16,792 nt of DNA from Bacteroidota bacterium (GTDB lineage Bacteria; Bacteroidota; Bacteroidia; Flavobacteriales_F; PHOS-HE28). The stretch covers positions 1 through 16,792 of the forward strand of contig CAUJFM010000227.1 in assembly GCA_963169595.1 (NCBI GenBank). Reading direction: 5' to 3'. Positions 1 to 5,765 of this stretch are shown here, piece after piece. The number at the start of each line of letters is the position of its first letter. The first letter of the stretch is position 1. The notes under the pieces were generated by a model, which searched no databases, had not been told where the DNA came from, and saw nothing but the letters and a program-made list of their open reading frames with translations. The translations under genes were made by a program, and so were the position numbers.

Positions 1-387
1 CTCGTTGAAGAGCTTCATGGCCTCGATGATGCAGATCGTCTTGCCCGGCTTCACCTCGTCGCCCACGGTCACGAACACGGGCTTGCCGGGGCCGGCCGCG
101 CGGTAGAGGGTGCCGATCATCGGGGCGTGGATGGTGATGTACTTGCTGTCTGCCGCCGGGGCGGGAGCGGCAGCAGGGGCAGCCGCAGGAGCAGGGGCGG
201 CGGCAGGAGCAGGCAGGGCCACGGGCTGGGCTGCGGGCAGGGGCTGCGCGATCACCTGCACCGGGGCTTCCTTCTTGCCGGCCGGGGTCTTGATGGTGAT
301 CTTGAAGTCCTTCTGCTCGATCTCCACTTCGCTCACGCCGCTCTTGGCGACGAACTTGATCAGGTCCTGGATCTGGGAAAGGTTCAT
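1..387 (-). CDS. accB: Biotin carboxyl carrier protein of acetyl-CoA carboxylase, 3' end cut by window
   Basis: AccB carries the biotin that shuttles CO2 between biotin carboxylase and carboxyltransferase, making malonyl-CoA for fatty-acid synthesis in the cytoplasm. The visible 129 residues start MNLSQIQDLIKF, the usual AccB N-terminus. An alanine/proline-rich linker spans about residues 50-79. The biotinyl domain begins near residue 82 and holds the motif EAMKL at 122-126, with Lys125 (codon 13-15) as the biotinylation site. Only a few dozen residues should be missing. It lies 82 bases downstream of fabH on the same strand. An accC gene is expected next, beyond the window; this is inferred from common gene order. 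The long linker is normal for the family. Identification is secure. Confidence 0.96.
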   Translation of the reverse strand, partial: MNLSQIQDLIKFVAKSGVSEVEIEQKDFKITIKTPAGKKEAPVQVIAQPLPAAQPVALPAPAAAPAPAAAPAAAPAPAADSKYITIHAPMIGTLYRAAGPGKPVFVTVGDEVKPGKTICIIEAMKLFNE

Positions 388-431
388 GGGTTCGGTCTTT
401 GGGCCGGGCACCGGTGTCCTTCGGGGCGCGG

Positions 432-439
432 CCAAGATA
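432..439 (-). promoter_or_regulatory. Possible -7 box (TATCTTGG) ahead of accB
   Basis: The minus strand reads TATCTTGG in the fabH-accB gap, 44 bases before the accB start. It resembles the Bacteroidota -7 consensus TAnnTTTG with one mismatch (G for the last T). The 82-base gap is long for this tightly packed operon, which fits an internal promoter. No clear -33 TTG was found at the usual distance, so this is a weak call. Confidence 0.3.
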
Positions 440-469
440 GTCAGGTTAGGGATCGTGGAATGGTCAGGT

Positions 470-1465
470 TCAGCCTCCGTAGGCCCACTTGATCCAGATG
501 GCGCCCCACGTGAAGCCTCCACCAAAAGCACTGAGGATCAGATTGTCACCCTTCTTCAGTCGGCTCTCCCACTCCCACAGGCACAGAGGGATGGTGCCGC
601 TGGTGGTGTTGCCGTACTTCTCGATGTTCACCATCACCTTGCCGTCGTCCAGCCCCATGCGATGGGCGGTGGCATCGATGATGCGCTTGTTGGCCTGGTG
701 CGGCACCAGCCAGCTCACATCGTCGGCGGTGAGGCCGTTGCGCTCCATGATCTCCGCGCTCACATCGGCCATGTTGGTCACGGCGAACTTGAACACGGCC
801 TTGCCCTCCTGGTACACGTAGTGCTCCTTGCGCTCCACGGTGCGCTCAGTGGCGGGACGCATGCTGCCACCGGCCTTCTGGTGCAGGTACTGGCAGCCGC
901 TGCCATCGCTGCGCAGGATGCTGTCCATCACGCCCACGCCCTCCTCATTGGGCTCCAGCAGCACGGCACCGCAGCCGTCGCCGAAGATGATGCAGGTGGC
1001 GCGGTCCTCGTAGTCGATGATGGAGCTCATCTTGTCGCCGCCCACCACCACCACCTTCCTGTGCTTGCCGCTCTCGATGAACTGCGCACCGGTGGTGAGG
1101 CCGTAGAGGAAGCCGCTGCAGGCCGCGCCCAGGTCGAAGCCCCAGGCGTTCTTCGCGCCGATGGCGTCGCACACGATGTTGGCCGTGGCGGGGAACACCC
1201 GGTCGGGCGTCACGGTGCACACGATCATCAGGTCGATCTCCTCGGGACCGATGCCGCGCTTCTTCAGCAGGCCGTTCACCGCCTCGATGGCCATCACGCT
1301 CAGGCCGCGGTCCTTGCCCTGCAGGATGCGTCGTTCCTTGATCCCGGTGCGCTCGGTGATCCAGGCATCGCTGGTCTCCACCATGGTCTCCAACACGTGG
1401 TTGGCCAGGACCATCTCCGGCACGTAGCCGTGCACGGCGGTGATCGCCGCGGTCGTTCTGCTCAT
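470..1465 (-). CDS. fabH: Beta-ketoacyl-ACP synthase III
   Basis: FabH condenses acetyl-CoA (or a branched acyl-CoA) with malonyl-ACP to start fatty-acid chains. The 331-residue protein has the full catalytic triad: Cys116 in DLGAACSGF, His256 in WLVPHQANKR and Asn286 in EKYGNTTSGT. A glycine-rich C-terminal stretch, SAFGGGFTWG, is also typical. The start at 1465 (MSRTTAAITAV) is chosen because it aligns with the FabH N-terminus and its ATG overlaps the plsX stop as ATGA, a sign of translational coupling. The open frame runs on to 1723, but that extension lies inside plsX and is not FabH-like. Length is normal for the family (about 320-335). Primer preference cannot be read from sequence alone. 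Confidence 0.97.
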   Translation of the reverse strand: MSRTTAAITAVHGYVPEMVLANHVLETMVETSDAWITERTGIKERRILQGKDRGLSVMAIEAVNGLLKKRGIGPEEIDLMIVCTVTPDRVFPATANIVCDAIGAKNAWGFDLGAACSGFLYGLTTGAQFIESGKHRKVVVVGGDKMSSIIDYEDRATCIIFGDGCGAVLLEPNEEGVGVMDSILRSDGSGCQYLHQKAGGSMRPATERTVERKEHYVYQEGKAVFKFAVTNMADVSAEIMERNGLTADDVSWLVPHQANKRIIDATAHRMGLDDGKVMVNIEKYGNTTSGTIPLCLWEWESRLKKGDNLILSAFGGGFTWGAIWIKWAYGG

Positions 1466-2400
1466 GTGAGGGCTTCGCGGATGCGTTCGCTCAATCGGCT
1501 GGTGACCACCTCGTGGGTGGCGCGCACCATGCTCTGGATGGCGATCTCGTTGCTGATGCCGTGCCCGATGATCACGTTGCCGTTCACGCCCAGCACGGGC
1601 AGACCGCCGTAGTTCTCGTAGTTGAAGCGGTGCAGGAAGGGGTCGTTCACGCCGTGCCCTTCGAGCAGGTCGTGGAAGCCTTCGATCACCTTCAGCACCA
1701 CATTGCCGGTGAAGCCGTCGCACACGATCACATCGGCCTTGTCGTTGAAGAGGTCGCGCCCCTCCACGTTGCCCACGAAGGTGTACTGCTGCTGCTCCTT
1801 CATCAGGCCATAGGCGGCCTGGGTCACGGTATTGCCCTTCTTCTCCTCCTCGCCGATGTTGAGCAGGGCCACCTTGGGCGCGGGGATGTGGTACACGTGC
1901 TCGGCCAGCATGGCCCCGAGCAGCCCGAACTGGGCCAGCACATCGGGTTTGCAGTCGGCATTGGCACCCACGTCCAGCAGGATGCCCACTCCACCCTTCT
2001 CCTTGGGTACCAAGGTGGGGATGCAGGGGCGGATCACACCCGGGATGGGCTTCACGCTGAAGACGCTGCCCACCAGCATGGCGCCGGTGTTGCCAGTGCT
2101 CGCGAAGGCATCCAGCTTCCCTTCCTTCAGCAGGTGGAAGCCGATGCTGATACTGCTCCGCGGCTTGGTCTGCAGCGCCTTGGTCGGGTTGTCGTGCATG
2201 GTGATATCGTCCTGGCTGGGGACGATATCGAACGCGGCCGCATCGGCGCCTTCGGCCTGGAGGCCGGCCCGGATGGCCGCCTCATCGCCGATCAGCACCA
2301 GCCGCACGTCGGACGGCAGCTCGCGCACGGCCAGCACCGCACCCTTGATGGGCACGGACGGACCGTGATCGCTACCCATGATATCCAGACCGATCCTCAT
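1462..2400 (-). CDS. plsX: Phosphate acyltransferase PlsX
   Basis: PlsX converts acyl-ACP and phosphate to acyl-phosphate, the donor that PlsY uses to acylate glycerol-3-phosphate in phospholipid synthesis. It is a peripheral membrane enzyme. The 312-residue product begins MRIGLDIMGSD, matching the family's MRIALDAMGGD start with Ser for the second Gly. It has the family segments MHDNPTKALQTKPRSS (68-83), STGNTGAMLVGS (101-112) and IVCDGFTGNVVLK (225-237). It ends in a short alpha-helical tail. The gene follows rpmF by 33 bases and overlaps fabH by four bases, so it belongs to the same operon. Length is slightly short against E. coli but usual in Bacteroidota. Confidence 0.96.
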   Translation of the reverse strand: MRIGLDIMGSDHGPSVPIKGAVLAVRELPSDVRLVLIGDEAAIRAGLQAEGADAAAFDIVPSQDDITMHDNPTKALQTKPRSSISIGFHLLKEGKLDAFASTGNTGAMLVGSVFSVKPIPGVIRPCIPTLVPKEKGGVGILLDVGANADCKPDVLAQFGLLGAMLAEHVYHIPAPKVALLNIGEEEKKGNTVTQAAYGLMKEQQQYTFVGNVEGRDLFNDKADVIVCDGFTGNVVLKVIEGFHDLLEGHGVNDPFLHRFNYENYGGLPVLGVNGNVIIGHGISNEIAIQSMVRATHEVVTSRLSERIREALT

Positions 2401-2433
2401 GTGAGGGCGCGGGGGACCAAGGGTGTATGGACC

Positions 2434-2628
2434 TTACTCGGCGCTTTCGCTGCCGGAGACCACCAGACGACCGTTGTAGTACAGGTCGTCACCCACCTTG
2501 TAGGCGCGGTGGCGCAGGTGCGTCTCGCCGGTGATGGCGTCCACGGTCAGCGTGGGCACAGCGGCCTTCTGGTGCGTACGACGCTTCATGGTACGCGTTT
2601 TCGAGTGGCGTCGCTTCGGATTTGGCAT
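2434..2628 (-). CDS. rpmF: Ribosomal protein L32 (bL32)
   Basis: bL32 is a small basic protein of the large ribosomal subunit. The 64-residue product starts MPNPKRRHSKTRTMKRRTHQ, the highly basic N-terminus of the family, followed by a short beta-rich part with HRAYKVGDDLYYNGR. It contains no cysteine, so it is the zinc-independent form, as is common in Bacteroidota. It sits 20 bases after the DUF177 gene and 33 bases before plsX, the classic DUF177-rpmF-plsX order that ties ribosome and lipid synthesis. Identification is secure. Confidence 0.97.
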   Translation of the reverse strand: MPNPKRRHSKTRTMKRRTHQKAAVPTLTVDAITGETHLRHRAYKVGDDLYYNGRLVVSGSESAE

Positions 2629-2648
2629 GGTCGATCGGGATTAGTGGC

Positions 2649-3164
2649 TCAGGGCCGCTTGGTCTTCAGTTGTTTGAGGGCGTCCCAACGGGGGTCGGGC
2701 GCATGTTCCTGTTCCACGGTCAGGTTGCCGAGGACCTTCTCCACCTCGGGGTCGCACTGGCCGGCGGGATGCACCTTGCGCGCCGGCAGGGCCAGGCGCA
2801 GGCACTCGTAGATGTAATGCGTCAGGTTGATGCTGTGCGCTGCGGGGTCCAGGGTCACCAGCTCGTCGTCGTCCTGATCGGGGTCGCCATGCAGCTGGAA
2901 GATCTGCCGCTGATCCCCCTTGAGCACCAGGTCCATCAGGGCGTCGCAGTGGTCGCAATGCACCCGCACCGGGCCCTCCACGTGGATGTTGGTCACCAGC
3001 ATGGTGGAGGTCTTGTCCAGCCGCACCTGCACGTCCACCTCCCCGCCCTCGAAGGCCTCGTCGCCCACGGCGGCAAAAAAGTCCGCGCCCAGCTGGAAGG
3101 TGAAGGCATGGCTGCCGTCCTTCAGGCCGGTGAACGGGATGGTATGCTCCTTGAGCGGGTCCAT
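2649..3164 (-). CDS. DUF177/YceD-family protein
   Basis: The 171-residue protein belongs by sequence and position to the DUF177 (YceD) family, whose members are linked to large-subunit rRNA accumulation or ribosome assembly; the precise role is unsettled. It starts MDPLKEHTIPFTGLKDGSH and has the family's paired cysteines in VHCDHCDALMDL near residues 68-79. An acidic stretch with DPDQDDDELV and a helical region with INLTHYIYECLRL follow. The tail ends DALKQLKTKRP, the usual basic end of this family. It is the first gene of the operon running to accB. A TACATTTG box lies 32 bases upstream of the start. The family call is strong; function is inferred from relatives. Confidence 0.9.
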   Translation of the reverse strand: MDPLKEHTIPFTGLKDGSHAFTFQLGADFFAAVGDEAFEGGEVDVQVRLDKTSTMLVTNIHVEGPVRVHCDHCDALMDLVLKGDQRQIFQLHGDPDQDDDELVTLDPAAHSINLTHYIYECLRLALPARKVHPAGQCDPEVEKVLGNLTVEQEHAPDPRWDALKQLKTKRP

Positions 3165-3196
3165 GGCAGGGCGCCCCCTTTCGGGAAAGAGGACCG

Positions 3197-3204
3197 CAAA
3201 TGTA
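3197..3204 (-). promoter_or_regulatory. Bacteroidota-type -7 box (TACATTTG) for the DUF177-rpmF-plsX-fabH-accB operon
   Basis: The minus strand reads TACATTTG, a perfect match to the Bacteroidota -7 consensus TAnnTTTG. It lies 32 bases upstream of the DUF177 start in a 209-base divergent region (3165-3373). Transcription would begin a few bases downstream, giving a leader of about 25-28 bases. A TTG that could be a -33 element is present upstream but farther than usual (about 28 bases), so the -33 part is unsupported. Confidence 0.6.
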
Positions 3205-3360
3205 GGATCTTTGGGGGATCCGGGCGTTGGGTCAACGGGTGGAGGTGCAGCAAGAGGCGAAGCTTACCGCCAAGGAGCGACCAACGGAAAGGCCCCCTTC
3301 CCACACCCCGCTGTTGGCACGGCGCACATACCAAGCACCCGGCGTGCGGCGTAATACGGG

Positions 3361-3368
3361 TAACTTCG
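3361..3368 (+). promoter_or_regulatory. Possible -7 box (TAACTTCG) directly ahead of the lytic transglycosylase gene
   Basis: TAACTTCG matches TAnnTTTG except C for the last T. It ends five bases before the ATG at 3374. If it is the -7 box, transcription starts at or next to the ATG, giving a leaderless mRNA. No -33 TTG is visible at the expected distance. Confidence 0.35.
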
Positions 3369-3373
3369 GCGCC

Positions 3374-4837
3374 ATGTCTTTCCTGCTCCGTCGCCTCTTC
3401 TGGGCCCTTCCGTTCCTGGCCCAACCCGCTGTGGCCCAGCCGGATGAGTCCGTGCGCCTAACCCCCGACGACCCGGTGGTGCAACGCCTGGACGACCTGG
3501 CCCAGCTCCCGTGGATCAAGCATTCCACCTTCACCACCGATACGGCCCACCACAACGTGCACGGCTTCCCCGCCAGCCACATTCCCGCCTGGACCGAACG
3601 GGACCTGCGCCAGCGGCTGGAGGCCCTGGACGCCGCCACCCCTTTCGCGCTCACCTACAACGCGCCGGTGCAGGCCTACCTGGACCTCTACACCATCCGC
3701 AAGCGGGAGCTGTCGTCCCGCATGCTGGGGCTGGCCGAGCTGTACTTCCCCGTTTTCGAGGAAGCGCTGGACCGCCACAAGATGCCCATGGAGCTGAAGT
3801 ACCTGGCCGTGGTGGAGAGCGCCCTGAACCCGGCCGCCCGCAGCCGTGCCGGTGCCGTGGGCCTGTGGCAGTTCATGCTGGCCACCGGTAAGATGTACGG
3901 ACTGGACGTGGACAGCTACATCGACGAACGGCACGATGTGTACCTGAGCACCGAGGCCGCCTGCAAGTACCTGAAGTACCTCTACGGCCTGTACGACAAC
4001 TGGGAGATGGCCCTGGCCGCCTACAACTGCGGTCCCGGCAACGTGAACAAGGCCATCCGCCGCAGCGGGGGCTACAAGGACTACTGGAAGATCTACGAGC
4101 ACCTGCCCCGCGAGACCCGCGGCTACGTGCCGGCCTTCATCGCGGTGAACTATCTCTTCGCCCACCACGCGGACCACAACCTCTACCCCATCGCGCCCAC
4201 CTATTGCGCCTATGAGGTGGATACCGTGCAGGTGTGCTACCGCCTGGACCTGCAATCCGTGGCCAAGCTCACCGGCGCCCCCTTCGCGGAGCTGCAGGCG
4301 CTGAACCCCACCTTCAAGCTGGGCGTGGTGCCCGACATCCAGCAGCCCATGACCATCTACCTGCCGCGCGATGCCGCCGGTGTGTTCGTGGCCAACGAGG
4401 ACCACTTCCGCTACACGGCACCGGCGCCTGCCACGCCGCTGCCCGCCGCCGTGGCCGCTGCGGAACCGCCCAAGTCGGCCAGCTCGCGCACGCACACGGT
4501 GCGTTCCGGCGAATCCTTGGGCACCATCGCCCGCAAGTACGGCGTGAGCGTGAGCGAGCTGAAGCGCTGGAACGGCCTGCGCAGCGACCGCATCCGTGCG
4601 GGACAGAAGCTGAAGGTGGGCCGGCCACAGGGCAGCACCTCCGCGCAACAGCCAGCCCCCGACCGGTCCGCCGAACCGGTGCTGTACTACACCGTTCAGC
4701 CGGGCGACACCCTGTGGAACATCGCGCAGCGGCACCCCGGTGTCACTGTGGAGGACCTCCGCCGCCTGAACGCGGACGACCTGCGCAACGGGCTCAAGCC
4801 GGGGCTCAAGCTGAAGGTGGTGCCGCCCCGCGGTTGA
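3374..4837 (+). CDS. Secreted lytic transglycosylase with two LysM domains (MltD-like)
   Basis: This 487-residue enzyme should cleave peptidoglycan glycan strands non-hydrolytically to 1,6-anhydro ends. Residues 1-21 form a Sec signal peptide with a likely cut after AVA and no lipobox cysteine. The SLT domain covers about 125-260. Its catalytic Glu is probably Glu148 in AVVESALNPAARSRAGAVGL, with the family motifs GLWQFM (163-168) and AAYNCGPGNV (215-224). Two LysM peptidoglycan-binding domains follow, about 373-416 (HTVRSGESLGTIARKYGV) and 438-483 (YYTVQPGDTLWNIAQRH). They are separated by a Pro/Ala/Ser-rich linker. The frame is open upstream to 3227, but the start at 3374 gives the signal peptide. 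It is MltD-like in layout yet not a lipoprotein, so it may be periplasmic or secreted. Confidence 0.93.
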   Translation: MSFLLRRLFWALPFLAQPAVAQPDESVRLTPDDPVVQRLDDLAQLPWIKHSTFTTDTAHHNVHGFPASHIPAWTERDLRQRLEALDAATPFALTYNAPVQAYLDLYTIRKRELSSRMLGLAELYFPVFEEALDRHKMPMELKYLAVVESALNPAARSRAGAVGLWQFMLATGKMYGLDVDSYIDERHDVYLSTEAACKYLKYLYGLYDNWEMALAAYNCGPGNVNKAIRRSGGYKDYWKIYEHLPRETRGYVPAFIAVNYLFAHHADHNLYPIAPTYCAYEVDTVQVCYRLDLQSVAKLTGAPFAELQALNPTFKLGVVPDIQQPMTIYLPRDAAGVFVANEDHFRYTAPAPATPLPAAVAAAEPPKSASSRTHTVRSGESLGTIARKYGVSVSELKRWNGLRSDRIRAGQKLKVGRPQGSTSAQQPAPDRSAEPVLYYTVQPGDTLWNIAQRHPGVTVEDLRRLNADDLRNGLKPGLKLKVVPPRG

Positions 4838-4894
4838 TCGGGCCGCGCACGTTCCTGCATGGCGCTGAGCATCAAGCAATAGGCGGAAGACACG

Positions 4895-4918
4895 GCCCGT
4901 TTTATGAACAGAACGGGC
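4895..4918 (+). terminator. Hairpin after the lytic transglycosylase gene, possible terminator
   Basis: GCCCGTT (4895-4901) pairs with AACGGGC (4912-4918) around a 10-base loop, 57 bases after the stop codon. There is no U-rich run after it, so it may stabilise the 3' end rather than terminate intrinsically. Confidence 0.35.
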
Positions 4919-4962
4919 GCTGGTGTTGAAAATTCCACTGGGCAAAGGCCCTTCAAGCGTGG

Positions 4963-4970
4963 TAATTTTC
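4963..4970 (+). promoter_or_regulatory. Possible -7 box (TAATTTTC) ahead of the small 80-residue gene
   Basis: TAATTTTC matches TAnnTTTG except for the final base. It ends 22 bases before the ATG at 4993, which fits a short leader. It sits in an AT-richer patch after a terminator-like hairpin. No -33 element was recognised. Confidence 0.3.
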
Positions 4971-4992
4971 GGTGTCCCTATTGGTCACGGTC

Positions 4993-5235
4993 ATGGATCT
5001 CGCACACCTCAGTTCCTTCACACACAAGCATTGCCGCTTCAAGCTCCGCTCGGGCAAGGAGGTGTATGGCGTGGTGTGGGAAGTGGAGACCACCGATGGT
5101 GCCGGTGAGCACAACACCAGCCTCTACTTCGCCAGCGTGCGGGACTACGAGCGGCTCCAGCAGGAGCACACGCCGGTGAACGTCATCCCCATGCGCCCCG
5201 AGGAGATCGTGGCGGTGGAGAGCTTGGCGAGCTGA
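4993..5235 (+). CDS. Small conserved-looking protein of unknown function, 80 residues
   Basis: I do not recognise this protein. The product starts MDLAHLSSFTHKHCRFKLRS and continues with a beta-rich stretch GKEVYGVVWEVETT, then SLYFASVRDYERLQQEH and an acidic tail ending VAVESLAS. There is no signal peptide or membrane segment, so it is probably cytoplasmic. The alternating beta pattern could form a small barrel, which is only inference. The ATG at 4993 is preferred; an in-frame GTG at 4972 would add seven residues. A promoter-like box at 4963-4970 lies upstream and a hairpin separates it from the transglycosylase gene. It ends 14 bases from the convergent lipoprotein gene. Codon use looks like its neighbours, which supports a real gene. 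Confidence 0.7.
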   Translation: MDLAHLSSFTHKHCRFKLRSGKEVYGVVWEVETTDGAGEHNTSLYFASVRDYERLQQEHTPVNVIPMRPEEIVAVESLAS

Positions 5236-5249
5236 GGACCTTCCCCGCC

Positions 5250-5687
5250 TTACTGCTTCAGACCATGTCCCCGGTGGACGAACAGGTCGCCCGAGGTCTG
5301 ATAGAACAATTGGGTCCCGTTGCGGATCCCGTTGCCTGACATGTAGTAGGGGCCGCTCACCTGCTGAGAAGGGAAGGAGAATGCATCACCGGACATGAGC
5401 GCACGATATGGCGCACCATCGTTCCAAAGGTTATTGAAGAACAATGTGTCCGCTGCCGTTCCGCCGGTCGTGATCGGCAGGACGTAGGTGCGCACCTCGG
5501 CCAGCGCACCATCGATCCATAAGCTGTCCGTCACGTTCCAATTCCCCAGGAACGGTGAACGCGGATCCGGCGTCGATGTGGGCGCAGGCTCCGCGGCGGC
5601 TTCCTCCTTGTTGCAGGCCGCGATCAGGACCGCAACGACCAGGGCAGCGACCGGCCCGCGACCGAGGAAGCGTTTTGTGATGCACAT
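5250..5687 (-). CDS. Small predicted lipoprotein of unknown function
   Basis: The 145-residue product begins MCITKRFLGRGPVAALVV and has a hydrophobic segment ending in the lipobox LIAAC, then an acidic, Ala/Pro/Thr-rich linker. It should be lipidated and exported. The mature part starts SPFLGNWNVTDSLWIDGAL and reads like a small beta-barrel, similar in style to the lipocalin-like domains of Bacteroidota lipoproteins that often begin with a G-x-W pattern; this is inference. The start at 5687 is chosen because it gives a compact signal peptide. The open frame extends to 5765 without support. A TACTTTCG box lies only three bases upstream of this ATG. The gene is 78 bases downstream of the S9 peptidase gene and convergent with the small gene ending at 5235. 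Function is unknown. Confidence 0.78.
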   Translation of the reverse strand: MCITKRFLGRGPVAALVVAVLIAACNKEEAAAEPAPTSTPDPRSPFLGNWNVTDSLWIDGALAEVRTYVLPITTGGTAADTLFFNNLWNDGAPYRALMSGDAFSFPSQQVSGPYYMSGNGIRNGTQLFYQTSGDLFVHRGHGLKQ

Positions 5688-5690
5688 GCT

Positions 5691-5698
5691 CGAAAGTA
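5691..5698 (-). promoter_or_regulatory. Possible -7 box (TACTTTCG) for the small lipoprotein gene
   Basis: The minus strand reads TACTTTCG, one base off TAnnTTTG, ending three bases before the ATG at 5687. The same 8-mer precedes the S9 peptidase gene (7962-7969). If active here it would give a leaderless or nearly leaderless mRNA. Confidence 0.35.
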
Positions 5699-5765
5699 CC
5701 ACTTCGCCCGGCACTGAACGATCCGTCCAGCCGGTCCTCATCAACGACCGACCGCTTCGACCCAC

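Noticed and set aside
110..1612. 500-residue plus-strand open frame opposite accB and fabH
   Set aside because: It is antisense to two secure genes, begins with a low-complexity Ala/Gly run mirroring the AccB linker, and matches no family. GC-rich codon bias keeps the opposite frame open.
1466..1723. N-terminal extension of FabH into plsX
   Set aside because: It is Arg-rich shadow sequence in another frame of plsX; the ATGA overlap and family N-terminus fix the start at 1465.
3458..4945. 495-residue minus-strand open frame opposite the lytic transglycosylase
   Set aside because: It is compositionally skewed (Val, Gly, His, Gln) and lies opposite a protein with clear SLT and LysM domains.
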